Position numbers and translations under genes: made by a program. Below, in pieces: positions 1 through 10,689 of a DNA stretch of 64,000 nucleotides. Below the pieces are notes generated by a model that ran no database searches, was not told the DNA's origin, and saw nothing but the letters and a program-made list of their open reading frames with translations. Each line of letters opens with the position of its first letter. Positions within the stretch are counted from its first letter, which is position 1. Source of the DNA: Rhyacophila brunnea (Eukaryota > Arthropoda > Insecta > Trichoptera > Rhyacophilidae); the NCBI GenBank assembly GCA_022495005.1, contig JAGYXB010001002.1, forward strand, positions 806,001 to 870,000, in the 5' to 3' direction.

Positions 1-135
1 AAACGCCAAATAATTTTCAACTGTACGCGCGACGAAATTTTGGACTCGCTGCCATTCACTAAGAGAATGTTGACCCAGGAACACGTCACTTTGCTGCGTG
101 ATGGCGACGGGTCAATTAATTCTAAAATCGTGTAA
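1..135 (+). CDS. Partial host exon at window edge, function unknown
   Basis: Frame 1 is open from base 1 through 44 codons to TAA at 133-135. The peptide begins KRQIIFNCTRDEILDSLPFT and ends in ...GSINSKIV. It looks like real coding sequence: mixed charged and hydrophobic residues, balanced composition, and locally higher GC than the flanks. I do not recognise the family. Two readings are possible. It may be the last coding part of a gene, with the polyadenylation-like AATAAA at 214-219 as its 3' signal. Or it may be an internal exon ending near 131, because GTAAAG at 132-137 is a plausible splice donor; then the window is largely intron. The start lies outside the window. Confidence 0.45.
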   Translation, partial: KRQIIFNCTRDEILDSLPFTKRMLTQEHVTLLRDGDGSINSKIV

Positions 136-213
136 AGATGACTAAAAACGTTACCCATTTACTTTAAAAAGAAAACATGTCAATGAATATATTATTATTG
201 TTACTAATAGAAC

Positions 214-219
214 AATAAA
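214..219 (+). promoter_or_regulatory. Possible polyadenylation signal
   Basis: AATAAA lies about 80 bases after the TAA that closes the open frame at the left edge, followed by a T/G-rich stretch near 237-250. In DNA this AT-rich the hexamer is common by chance, so it only has weight because of its position. Confidence 0.25.
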
Positions 220-1928
220 CAGAACATAAAATGGACGTATGTTGGATTTATATGACAATTAATATTTCGTTTGACAGGCGTCATTTTCACCCGCCACCCG
301 CAATCCGCGCATCGCCTAGCGACGATCTTTTTAGACCGTGCCTCAACTAATGCATGGCCTTAACTGTATACCTAATAGTAATGTAATAGGGGTCAATTTT
401 CAAACTGCGTTCATTGATATTATATTATGTTATTATAGTTTTTTTCCTGCCAATGCATCTGTATCCTAAAGCCAGTGCTAGGGTTGCTGGAGCTCACCGG
501 GTCGGTGCTCCGGCACTTCTTCAAACAGTTGTAATCAGTATTATGTTACACACAATACTGTTGAATCACGTGAATATGGAAAATTGTGTATAAATATGTG
601 TAATAACACGCAATAAACTTGCCGTGAAAATGCCAAAAAAGCGAATAAACAGTCGAATTGAGAAGTGACTATAGAAATTGGAATTTGCTTATTCACAGCC
701 ATCTTACGTTGATACACTGACCACATGGCTAAGTTCTGTTTAATGCCGTTATAAAATTCTTAAATATATAATATTTTAAAATGTGTAACATATTATGTAT
801 CGTAGAGACATGACACTGAACTCTATCTACATTGCAATGACAGAACCTTGTTATCGTCTGCCCTATCCTTTCTTCAGTTCAGTTTTACAATGCTATCATT
901 CACATAGATTTCATTACTGAAGTGGATCTACTATCTACGTCATCATCATGTGTAAAATAATATGTCAAATGAGTGAATTCATAGGAAAAATGCTTCTAAA
1001 GTGTTATGGCAATAGTATTTGGGTACTGTGAAAATTGACATAAAATATTGCAAGAATATCTAGCGAAAAATAAATCGAACAAATTTGTACTGGATTGGAT
1101 TCCACAAACGGGGAAATTTATTTATAAAGACTCAATATTTGAAATCACCACAAAAGTCAAAGTTAACACCAGCTTCTAAAAATTTAAAACCATTTACATA
1201 ATACAATTATTTGCAGCACTCATACGTTGATAAAAATAACCGTGCATCTACTTAAAGTTTGGTGAGTTTTCTGAATTCACATCACGATTTTAACATATGA
1301 CTGTGACTGTTGAGCTTTAGATAGTAATCTGACTATCACAGTCTAACTTCTACCTCAAAGCTTCGCCCACGCGACATGGTTTCTCAGAATACAAAGAACT
1401 TATCACGACCCTTCACAGGAAAGAAATCGTTAATTCGAATGCAACGAATAGTAGCGCTTGTTGTAAGATATTTCAAATAAGAGTTTTCTTTGAATGCCAG
1501 ATTACAATTGTGACGTTTCTGTTTTGGGTAATTTTTGATCTTCTTTTGTCATTCGTACATAAATTGTTTTTGAATTTAAATGGATTTGGTAGTAGCATGT
1601 CGGCTTTTTCCAAATGTTACGCTACGGAAAAGTACTTATCTAATACAAGAAATTGACTTTTAATGGATTGAGATTTGGTTCATTGAGTGAGAACGAGCTC
1701 GAAAAAAAACTGATGACCGATTACAATCTTCGAAAAACTACATTTACTACCTAAATATTTAAATCTTTTAACAAATTCGATCGATACTCTTGAATAAGAT
1801 ATTTTTTATAAAATGTATTATTGTAGGTATCAGAAATAAAATACAAACATAACATACAACTGGTTACAAGTAATTGTTATCACTAATGGATTCTCTCACA
1901 TTTTTGTGACCATAAAAAAGTATAAAGC
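220..1928. other. Non-coding stretch, nothing recognised
   Basis: AT-rich sequence. All open frames are under about 60 codons and none resembles a known protein. Near 481-522 there is a short GC-richer inverted segment (GGAGC...GCTCC). I see no repeat shared with the rest of the window. Confidence 0.5.
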
Positions 1929-2199
1929 CATGGCCCCCACAGCCTAAAGCGGTCCCCATGCCAGGACATTTGCCGGTTCCCCTGCTATCGCTAAAGTTAA
2001 GGGCAGTGTGATGATCTGCAGTAGCATTTTTCAAAATTCTACGTGTGAATTATCATTTAAGTATACTTATCAATCAAAAAATTGCGACACACAACCACAT
2101 ATTAACATGTCTTTATCACTCTAACTTATCTGGTCGATAAGCCACGCTGCTTTTCCATAGGCTAGAGTCCTTTCAGCTCACCTCCTTGTAGGGGGCATG
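1929..2199. mobile_element. hAT-type MITE, family A copy 1 (271 bp)
   Basis: Begins CATGGCCCCCAC and ends GTAGGGGGCATG, so the termini are inverted repeats with CA...TG ends. The interior matches copies at 16552-16866 and 50443-50821, including the shared GCTAGAG...CAGC block near the right end. The flanking octamers TATAAAGC and TTTACAAC agree at only 5 of 8 positions, so this is an old insertion; the two sibling copies have perfect 8-bp duplications. No coding capacity. Two opposite open frames of about 80 codons (2178-2448) straddle the right end and are not real genes. Confidence 0.75.
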
Positions 2200-2207
2200 T
2201 TTACAAC

Positions 2208-3010
2208 ATACGAATGTGTTTTACGTGTAGACGTTTTCCCCCAAATTAAAAATAAAACGACAACAAAATTTACTTTGTTTACTAGATTTTTGTGCCGCAG
2301 ATATTGTATGAGAAATGTTAGACAAGCCACTGGTGCACCGACCCAGCATGCTGGACACTGCACCATTGAAAAACAGAAATTGAGATTTTTACTAGACACC
2401 ATAAATTTAGATGACATTTATATAGAAACATTCGTCATAGTACCTTGATTGACAAACATTATTAGAACGAGCACAATTATAATAATATTAATAACTGTGC
2501 TCAAAGAATCTGCTAAACAGTGTAATTAAAGATATCTTCATTGTAACGGACAGCTCATAGCAATAGTTAAAAGGTGAATATACCTACTACCTAAATAAAT
2601 TTTTAGTACCTACTAAAAATATTTTAAATGAAGCTAAAGATGTATCGTAAATTGAAAGACCCCACGTAAGAGAATCACGTTGAAAAAGTAGTGATTTAAT
2701 TAACCTGACACGGTGTACACGCCTTTTTAATTTTCTTCAACATAATATTTACGTCTCATAAATATTCCACGTACAATGTACACAGACAACTCATTTACTA
2801 TTACCATAACACATTTTGTAATAACATTATTGACTTCATAATAATATACAGGTAAGACAGTTAAACTTTGAATAGTTAGGTAGTTATTGTAATAAATTTA
2901 AAAGGTGGGTAATTTTTTTTTCATAATAATTCTTATTCGAATACTAGATAGCTTTCTATAAAGCTATAAAATACTAGACTCATTTAAATAAGTAAGTGTT
3001 CTCAGCACAG
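2208..3010. other. Non-coding stretch, nothing recognised
   Basis: AT-rich, rich in TAATATTA-type words. No gene, no repeat shared with the rest of the window. Confidence 0.5.
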
Positions 3011-3340
3011 AACATATTAATAAATAGAATTCCGATAGGCTATTCCCCAATACACTACATTTTGACGCAGGGTTTTGAATGTGTGAGTGTCCTGCGAAAA
3101 TGAACCAACAGATTATAGATGTGCAATAGTGTGTCTTGCAACCTTCAAATACACCAATATTGAATGAACGTCAGCGCATAAACCGAGAGCAGTTATCAGA
3201 ATGAAAGACATGCGTATTCTTTACACGTGTTTAAGTTTATCCCTTATTCTTCCACACTCGAGATCGGTTGCATATTACTCCACACCCGTTAGGCATTTCA
3301 GTTCTCATTATTTCTGAGTTCCCTGGTACTCAGTAATAAT
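3011..3340 (+). repeat. Interspersed repeat family F, copy 1
   Basis: About 320 bp that recurs at 33790-34085 (same strand) and 61255-61570 (opposite strand). Shared landmarks in order are GATAGGCTA, TTTTGACGCAGGGTTTTGAA, AACCGAGAGCAGTT, ACACGTGTTTAA, CTCGAGATCGGTTG and TTCCCTGGT at the right end. Shorter or more diverged pieces of the same right half occur near 8420, 29690, 39480, 41965 and 43003. There are no clear terminal inverted repeats and no coding potential. It may be a SINE-like or 3'-end fragment of a retroelement; the class is not settled. Confidence 0.6.
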
Positions 3341-4226
3341 TAGGTACAACAAATAATTTTCTAAACTAGTTTGAAAATGTTTCACTGTCACAACTTATAA
3401 TATTAGTACCTAGTTTGTAATATTAATATTATAATTATACCTACATACCTACCTAGTAACATTCGAACATTTTAATCTTACTTATTATTCCCGTATCATT
3501 TATTATATCTGGCAACACCACTCGGGGTCACGCTCTAAGCATTAATCCTTATTAACGTCCCTCCTCGTCGGTCGTGGGACTGTTACCAATAATACCGCCG
3601 ACATTACAAATTATCGACACACATTTTGCGGGGCCAGATCCGGTGAAATCAGTTATTCTTTATGACTCACCATGCATGTATGTAGATTTATGATTGTATA
3701 TTTTAACTTTGTGTTTTGTTTCAGTCGCAGTTAGTATAATATGTTCTTTTATTGTTTACTCCTGACGTTGAGCGCAGCTACGATCCTAGGCAAATTGCAC
3801 CCGTTAACTCATTCGCTGCTGACTATATAATGATTTTTTAATTAGCACCTTTAAAATGCACGTTAATTACATCGATCGGCCGCCTGGTCATTACGCGCAT
3901 GTGCGTCTTCAGCGTCCAAAGTATTAAGCAGACTACCTATTCTATTATTTATTTTCGGCTTCTTCCATAAACAAATAGGTACACCAAAAATGATTAAACT
4001 GACACACACACCATCTACCAAGAATAAGAGCATTTCCACAAAACCTATTCAAGTGATGATTTTTGGTATAAGGAAGTCTTTGACGCTGACAGGTTTGGAG
4101 ACAGCCTTGTGAAAATTATACATGTGCGATAAACATAATATTCAATATGTATAACAATACAACAAAGTGTATATTATTCAGAGAGGATTGTAAAATCCAC
4201 TAGTTAACTTTGTCACAATTTTATAG
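3341..4226. other. Non-coding stretch, nothing recognised
   Basis: No gene. A slightly GC-richer patch at 3530-3640 has no recognisable content. Confidence 0.45.
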
Positions 4227-4745
4227 AACACGTATAGCTTAGTGGTCGGTGCATATGAGCGCAAATCCTAGGGGGTGCAGGTTTTAATGCTGCTGGGTGT
4301 CGTATTTTTTTCAAAATATTTTTTTCTAGTGGTAACATATTTCTTAAGTGTTTTCAAATAATGAAAGTTATTTTTGTTCATTTTACTTTAATTGAGTCAT
4401 TAACATTGACAGCATTTTCGGGATATACCTAAACTCATCTTCGGAACAGTTGACTATAACTATACCCAAAACAGCTGTCAAGACAAAATAACTGAATTAA
4501 AGTAACATTAACAAAAATAATTTAATTTCAAAACCATTATAATGTAATTCTACCCTATAATTTATTCTAATACGTAAACGCCAGTTCAATTGATATATAT
4601 TGGTAATATTTGAAGACGTGCACCACCCGGCGACACACCGTGCAGGACAATATTATGTAAATTCTATTGGTTCTAGATGCACTTAGTTATAATTATTGGT
4701 AAAACACATTTTCAAATCTTGTGAATTATTCGTTGAATAAAAAAA
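4227..4745 (+). mobile_element. SINE2 (tRNA-headed), interrupted and diverged
   Basis: The head at 4227-4300 reads like a tRNA gene: TATAGCTTAGTGGTCGGTGC as an A-box region, then GTGCAGGTTTTAATGCTGC as a decayed B-box, then TGGGTGTCGTATTTT as the acceptor end. The family tail (TTCAAATCTTGTGAATTATT then CGTTGAATAAA) occurs at 4711-4743. Between them lies a palindromic MITE and diverged sequence. Compare the clean copy at 6081-6250. RNA polymerase III promoter boxes make this a retroposon rather than a working tRNA gene. Confidence 0.5.
4363..4529. mobile_element. Small palindromic MITE (about 167 bp)
   Basis: The left arm starts GAAAGTTATTTTTGTTCATT and the right arm ends in its imperfect reverse complement (AACAAAAATAATTTAATTTC), with arms of about 65 bp that meet in a short spacer. 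Shared arm landmarks include TACTTTAATTSAGT and TTGACAGC. It sits inside the SINE2 copy at 4227-4745. No sure target duplication. Confidence 0.55.
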
Positions 4746-6080
4746 AATATACTTACATTATTAAATAGATTTGAATTTGAAAACACTATAAACCTGTGAG
4801 AGTATGGTTTAGCACCATAGTAACGTAGAGAAGGGGAATCGTGACGGAGACATCAATGAGTTAACTCCTGCCTTCGTGGGAACCATGTTGATTGAGAAAA
4901 ATAAAATAAAATATTACGCTCTGAAACTTCAAGAATCAAGTCTGACTCATTTTCTAGGCGTAAATAATAAATTATTATTTCTCTATCGTATTTGACACAT
5001 TTGGCATTGATTCTAAATAGGTATATTATGGGCACTGTCTTATCGCAAAGCGAGTTTTATACACAACGTTTAAAAATAATCTGTTTATATCATGTAGGAA
5101 TCTACTTCGGCTGTGGATAGGTGATGCAGATGATGGACGGTCGTGGTTGCCCGTGATGATGGAAGAGCGAGAGTTTATTTACTGTTATACATGGGTACAA
5201 CGGTACAATATAATAAATACAATGACAATACGGTGCGATGTGCTTTTACCGGTATCTTATAATCGAATGAATGACATCTTCAATCAATTGCAATGCGCTA
5301 TTTATCGACGTACTCACAATCAAAAAAATATCTTAAAAAGAATATTTAGCAAATAACTATTATAATTGAGTCAGCTATTTTATATCGAGTTTGCGCTCAT
5401 TGGATATGGCTATCGACTATGTGGAAAAACGGATATTGCTTAAATTATAATTGCGGTCAGCTATTTACTGAGTTTGCATGAATTTGACACCAACGGAAAT
5501 GCATATTAAGGAATTTGTAATTGCGTTCAGTTATTCAATATAATAATATCATAATCAAATTAAAGGAATTGTATTGATTACTCAATGATTTTTGTTAAAA
5601 AAATAATTAATAATTAATAAATACACTTTCTTATAAAATATAATAGGTACAATATTTATTTATGAAAAAAAATTAAATTGAGAATATAGGTATGATTGTC
5701 TTAAAACGTAAAAAAGTGTGTAAATTCAGTTAAAATAAAAAAAATGATTTCATTGAGGTTTTGAAGGGGAATCATTAACCCCATCCAATTTTTATTTTCT
5801 TAACCAGCTTACGTGGAAGTCTTTTTAAAATTAACCACGAGGAATTCCGCATGAGCTTGGCGGACCTCACAGCTTGGTGCAAAAGTGATAGAGAGAGAAT
5901 ATGTGAATCGCCGCCCTTTAAACTGAGGCGTTGTTTCTTCTTATCTTTGCGCGGTAGGCTATTTGCACAAAAAGAGAATATTATAAGGATGAGTGCCCAA
6001 ACGAAGAATAAAACACATTCTCTTCACGACGAATGAGAAATTGACTATTTTTTGTAATTGTGAAAAACAAATGTCCTAAT
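4746..6080. other. Non-coding stretch with weak local repetition
   Basis: No recognised gene. At 5360-5540 a motif of the form TATAATTG-GTCAGYTATTT-GAGTTTGC recurs two to three times with roughly 85-90 bp spacing, a weak degenerate tandem. An open frame of 61 codons at 5851-6036 (MSLADLTAWCKSD...) has no recognisable domain. Confidence 0.4.
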
Positions 6081-6250
6081 TATTTTATTCAACGAATAAT
6101 TTACAAGATTTGAGAATGTAACATTTTTTTATATTGAATACCTATACATTATTTGAAAACGCCAAAGATTTTTTTTTAAAATAAGACGCCCGGCAGGACT
6201 TGAATCTTTAACCACTGGATTCGCGCCAATCTGCTGTAGCAATTGAGCTA
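6081..6250 (-). mobile_element. SINE2 (tRNA-headed), near full length
   Basis: Read on the minus strand, it starts with a tRNA-like head. GATGCCC at the start can pair with GGGCGTC at the end as a 7-bp acceptor stem (one G-T pair). GTAGCTCAATTGCTA resembles an A-box and GATTCAAGTCC a B-box. A body then follows (TTTTCAAATAATGTATAGGT..., TCTCAAATCTTGTAAATTAT) ending TCGTTGAATAAAA. The flanks CCTAATTA and TCTAATTA are a plausible short target duplication. The T-arm stem is broken, which argues against a functional tRNA gene. Confidence 0.65.
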
Positions 6251-6259
6251 CGGGCATCC

Positions 6260-7226
6260 TATCTAATTACGACTAAATTAACTAGTACCTAGTTATAACA
6301 AAAAATACTCACTAAATTGTGTTAATTTTGCGTTTTAAATCGACGATTAATTAAGTACCCTATTTGCTAACCGATGCACTCTAAAATTTAACAATTAATA
6401 TACCTACTAGTTTACAACATTAAAAAATACTATTTTCTTTTTAAAGATTTCAGAGTCAAGCATTTAATTATCTACCTTTATGCATTTTTCTTTAAATGTC
6501 ATTTATCTTCGTTTCTTATTGAGGTTATTTGAGTAAAATAAACATTTCACCATAATCGATAAAGGCAATTGGCTCCTGGCCGGACGATCGTAAATCCAAT
6601 TAAATTTCTTAAAGAAACTGTTTAAAACATCTCTCCCCAGATAGCGTCGTTCGCCGCCGCTACTTTGTTTACCCACTAAATGTCACTTCAAAGTTTTAAA
6701 AATGACTGTATCCTATTTTATTGACATTATTAAAAATTGTTTTACACGGTTTTATCTACAGAGACATAATATTTTTTGTGTTTTTTATGATATTCCATAA
6801 TTTATTTACAGACGTTTACGGCTTACATTTATGATTGTAGATGGGATTTGGAATATGCACTTTATTTATATTGAAAACGCTACTTACAGCTAATTTACAA
6901 AGCTCATAATAATATTTTAAATATGTTAAAGTTATAATAAAGATTTCAGTAAATTAGTTGTATGTAATTATTATAAATTATCCATCTGTTATATAAGAAA
7001 TCACCATCGGAAAAAATGCATCTTTACCATTGGTGCATATTGTAAATTTACACGACTTCACGCTAATTTACCAATACACACACACTGCAAATTAAATCAA
7101 TCATTATCATACATGACATACTATTTTCCTTTTTAGTTAATTTTTCATATAAATATAAGGGCTTTCTTTTTGGCATCATTCTTTCATACTTTTGTGTTAC
7201 CCATGTATATTTACATTATAACTGCG
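6260..7226. other. Non-coding stretch, nothing recognised
   Basis: AT-rich, no gene and no shared repeat noticed. Confidence 0.5.
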
Positions 7227-7228
7227 TA

Positions 7229-7661
7229 CAGTAAAACCTCGATATAACGGACTCGTTATATACAAAACACAAAGAAAATCCTGTTTATTCGTATTTGGAT
7301 GATAATATATCCAGATACTCCCGTTGTAGAGTGACGTTAATGTTCGATGTCGACGCGCTTGCTTGCGGTAATCCTGATTTGAAAAAATATTCAAGTTTTG
7401 TTTGCACTTTTGAAGTTTTCTGTTTTTTTATAATCAACTCTCTAAAATTACATAAAATGCGTGTAATATAGTTGAATTTTGTTATCTGACGAATAGTCAG
7501 TAAATGTTATTAGATTATCATGTGCATAACATTGTTTACAATTAGTGGTGACACTTGGATTTAAATAGTTATAGCATTAACAGGATATTTTTAACAATTT
7601 CACTTTTGACCGGATATTTTGTCCGTTATATACAAAGTTCGATATTATCAAGGTTCTACTG
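7229..7661. mobile_element. pogo/Tigger-like MITE (433 bp)
   Basis: Flanked by TA on both sides (7227-7228 and 7662-7663). The left end is CAGTAAAACCTCGATATAAC and the right end is the reverse complement of CAGTAGAACCTTGATAATAT. Both arms continue into GTCCGTTATATACAAA-type sequence. The CAGTRRAACCTC...TATAACG start with TA duplications is the established signature of pogo-group Tc1/mariner elements. The interior has no transposase frame, so it is non-autonomous. Confidence 0.85.
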
Positions 7662-7663
7662 TA

Positions 7664-8399
7664 CATGATAACAAAAAGATTTATTGAATAATCCTGTACA
7701 CTTTTAAAATGGCGGCTATGTCAAAATCACATACAATTTTCATACTCTCATTATTTTAAATCCATAAAACAAACAAACTCATAAACCACTCAACCAATCC
7801 TAACGAACAAAAATACTTTGTAATAATATAAAGATTGAATGGTGCCTACTAACATTGTAACATTTTTTAGAACTTTCTGCTGCTCAAAAACTAGAAAACT
7901 GCAAAAATATAAGAAATAGGCTGAAAAGCTTTCACAGAGGCAGTCGATTTTTTGTATGTAGGTTATCACCATGTCGTCTTCTACTAAAACTGCGAAGAAA
8001 GAAGGAAAAAAAATACGACAAAGAACAGATCTTCACTGTTCTGGCAGAAGACACTAATTTGAAAAAATGACAAATCGAGTTAGTTATACCAAAATGTTCC
8101 TTATTTCAAACTTTACCGTCTGGAAACCTTCTTAATAAATAAACAGTTTTTATTTTAAAGTCATCCTTTTTACGATTACTTAATAAACTCACATGAGAGA
8201 CCATTTCAAACATTTTAACAACTTCAAAGTCAAATTACTCAAAACTACTATTCTCCAGTTAGTGTATTCTGCCAGAACAGAGACGAGATTATTGATATAT
8301 GAATGTGAAAGCCAGTCGCCATGGACTAAGGGTTTGAAGTTGGACTCGGGTTATTACTCTATAATGATGATGTTGAAAACGCAAGAAACAAAGCACGCC
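7664..8399. other. Non-coding stretch, nothing recognised
   Basis: No gene. Two open frames (7790-7972 minus, 8193-8426 plus) are short and unlike known proteins. Confidence 0.5.
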
Positions 8400-8560
8400 A
8401 GTGTCCTCAAATATAACCAACATTGAATGCGCGTTTTGTTTAAGTGACAAACTTTAATACATATTATGATACATACTAAGCTACTGAAAATAACATTATG
8501 TACTCTTTAATGCGTGTATCCAATATTTCTCTAAATTCGAGATTTAACTCGTGTTACAGC
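8400..8560 (+). repeat. Diverged repeat family F fragment
   Basis: AACCAACATTGAATGCGCGT, GACAAACTTTAATACATATT, ACTGAAAATAACATTATGTA and AATTCGAGATT follow the same order as in the 29690-29880 copy. Much decayed. Confidence 0.4.
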
Positions 8561-9430
8561 CTCACCTTGACGGTAACTCACGTCTCATTATTGTTATGTT
8601 CCCGTGCTAAAATACACCACCGTATACCAAAGTCATCAATCTTTGTCTTTATATTTATTTTACTTTATAGATATTGTTTGACTTTGGGTGACTTTTGCCA
8701 CAGAATGAGATGTAAATACAGTAAGTAAAACATTTTGAAAAAGCATTGAGGAAGCTATGTATTTTATTAAATGCAGAAATACATATTATTAATTAATTAT
8801 ATAATTGGAGGGTTCAGCGATCAAGCCGAGTCCTCCTGTATGTAAAGTAACCGTGCGCATAAGAACCGATAAGAAGTGCCAACTGAACAAAATAAATCAA
8901 CAGGTCTCACGTTATTATCACAACTTTTTACAGCAACTCTCATGAGAGACTTTTCGTGGACAACTGAGTGCAGTCTTGCAACATTTTTCAAACCAAGTTA
9001 AGAAAATCTAAAAAAAAGTATATGAATATTTTATAAAACCTGTGAAGCTTAATAGGGTAATGGATGAGTAATGGTAATAACATAAATAAAATAATCATAC
9101 ATAACTAAAAAAGACAAATTGAGCACATAACAAATTATTAATTCAAGACATTCACAACATGACATTTAGAATAAAAAATACAGGTAAATCAACTTAGTAG
9201 AAAAAAAAGCAAAAAATAATTTTATAGCAAAAGAAATAAAATAAAAAAACAGCAATAATTCAAAAAAATATACAAAATAGGATTTTAAAAACAAGATACA
9301 TAATGCATCGCTAAAAATGTCTACATCTGTAGGGAGTCCACGAAATATATTCAGTTTAAATGTTTAAAAGATGCATGTAGGTACTTACATAATATTTGCA
9401 ATTTGTAAACCGCTCCAGTTGCATAACTAC
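8561..9430. other. Non-coding stretch, nothing recognised
   Basis: A-rich in 9160-9300. No gene. Confidence 0.5.
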
Positions 9431-9550
9431 ATACTATTGATTAAGTGACTTGATTTGTTAATTCACATTGATCAGAATCCGATGAATGCAGGTTCAAGTC
9501 TTGTCGGGCGCCATATTATTTAAAAGATTTTTTCTAATATGTTTGTTTTT
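9431..9550 (+). mobile_element. SINE2 head fragment
   Basis: TGCAGGTTCAAGTCTTG then TCGGGCGCCATATTAT matches the B-box and acceptor end of SINE2, followed by the T-rich linker and TTTTCTAATATG. The A-box half is poorly preserved. Confidence 0.5.
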
Positions 9551-9844
9551 GAGGTATTTATATTATAATATTATTTATAATTTATTGGCAGTCTAATCAA
9601 ATGCTCTTGATATTCCAATACTGTTGATTTTTGCAGCCTAGTATTTCTAGGTTTCTTGACGGAATTTTTACGAGAAATGAATGTCACCCATTTGCTCCGT
9701 ATCCGGAAATTTGTACGTAAACAGTTCACCGCAGGACACTTATTCGTGCGCCGCAATACGTGAAACATGAGTTCGTGTAACATTTAATCAAATGACGAGT
9801 TCTTCGTTGAACATTTCACCGTGGAGTATATTTTTACGTATGCC

Positions 9845-10075
9845 CAGGGCTCGAAATGGAACGGAACGCACCGGAGCGGCGTTACGGCTCGTGAAATTTG
9901 TAAAATTATCGCTCCGTCTCGTGGAAAAAATATGTTGACCACCTGAGCTAGATAGGGCATAGAATAGAAAATCTGACACACTTATTTTTATAAAATACAC
10001 ATACGATTTGATGACTATGTAAATATCTTCAGAAAATTTGTCGAGCGTTCGTGAACTTTTCCATTTCGAGCGCTG
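9845..10075. mobile_element. hAT-type MITE, family C copy 1 (231 bp)
   Basis: Starts CAGGGCTCGAAATGG and ends CCATTTCGAGCGCTG, so the TIRs are about 15 bp with CA...TG ends. A perfect 8-bp target duplication, CGTATGCC, lies at 9837-9844 and 10076-10083. The interior has GAGCTAGAT and a run resembling TTTTTATAAAATACACATA that recurs in the other family C copies (12707, 24595, 57727). It sits in the left arm of foldback element D. Non-coding; the 128-codon minus-strand frame across it is fortuitous. Confidence 0.92.
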
Positions 10076-10121
10076 CGTATGCCACAACATGTGGCAAATT
10101 TTATGAGATGTCTTTACTAGG

Positions 10122-10356
10122 TTTTTTTTTTTTTCGACCATGTCCGAACCTGATAGGATCATATGGGCCTCCACAGAGTGGAGGTTTGTATTGACAGATT
10201 TTGTTTTTTACGAGAAATGGATGTCAGCCACTTGCTCAACCTATTAGGTCCATACCCTGACACACAAATTGAAAAACAATATGTGTACTTGCCAGACCCA
10301 GGATTCGAACCTGGGACCCACGGCTTTATAGTCCAACGCTTATGCCGCGCGGCCAC
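10122..10356 (-). mobile_element. SINE1, full-length (tRNA-headed), with target duplication
   Basis: On the minus strand it begins GTGGCCGCGCGGCATAAGCG (tRNA-like 5' part), has a B-box GGTTCGAATCC, then a body containing GTGTGTCAGGGTATGG, GTTGAGCAAGTGGCTGACAT and CCATATGATCCTATCAGG, and ends in a run of A (the T run at 10122-10134 on the plus strand). TTTACTAGG is duplicated at 10113-10121 and 10357-10365. It interrupts the centre of foldback element D. This copy defines the family. Replication by a LINE partner is expected from general SINE biology but is not visible here. Confidence 0.9.
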
Positions 10357-10689
10357 TTTACTAGGTTAGGTTAGGTTAATGTTTATCTAATTGGAACAGT
10401 ACTATTTGCAAACTATCGCCGCATTTTGTAAGATACGTACAAATGTATTCCACGGTGAAATGTTCAATGAAGAACTCGTCATTTGATAAAATGTTTTACG
10501 AACTCATGTTTCACGTACTGCGGCGCACGAATAAGTATCTTGCGATGAACTGCATACGTACAAATTACACGTAACCCATTTGCTCACCTATTAGGTCTAC
10601 GTTCCAAAATCAAACACTGATATAATAAAACTAATATATCAATATTGTCCAGCCATGGCATTCAAATCCGTGACCATTGAATAAAGAAG

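Larger units (their letters stand above)
9698..10570 (-). mobile_element. Foldback element D, copy 1 (390 bp net, two nested insertions)
   Basis: Long terminal inverted repeats of about 150 bp: the left arm starts CGTATCCGGAAATTTGTACG, the right arm ends CATACGTACAAATTACAC. The arms share GGACACTTATTCGTGCG, TGAAACATGAGTTCGTGTAA and GAACATTTCACCGTGGA. The centre carries a TTAGG run (10361-10376). It is flanked by 15-bp repeats (9683-9697 and 10571-10585, 14/15 identical). It is interrupted by a hAT MITE (9845-10075) and a full SINE1 (10122-10356). Removing both insertions with their duplications leaves exactly 390 bp, the same as copy 2 at 31813-32202. No coding capacity. Superfamily not recognised. 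Confidence 0.85.
9655..10685 (-). mobile_element. SINE1 fragment split by the 390-bp foldback element
   Basis: 9655-9697 reads TTTTACGAGAAATGAATGTC then ACCCATTTGCTC; after the inserted element the SINE resumes at 10571 with GTAACCCATTTGCTC and ACCTATTAGGTC. This is the SINE1 body in reverse (compare 10205-10250). The 15 bases GTCACCCATTTGCTC/GTAACCCATTTGCTC are present on both sides of the insertion, as expected of a target duplication. The tRNA head side (10640-10680, ATTCAAATCCGTG) is decayed. Confidence 0.7.

Noticed and set aside
6181..6250. Possible tRNA gene (7-bp acceptor stem, A- and B-box)
   Set aside because: T-arm does not pair, the copy has a SINE2 body, and other diverged copies exist: a SINE head, not a tRNA gene.
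9788..10174. 128-codon minus frame
   Set aside because: It runs across a hAT MITE, a foldback arm and SINE1 sequence, so it cannot be an ancestral gene.
10163..10369. Open frames on both strands encoding DPGFEPGTHGF-type peptides
   Set aside because: They are translations of the SINE1 tRNA head and body; such peptides are common false gene predictions from SINEs.
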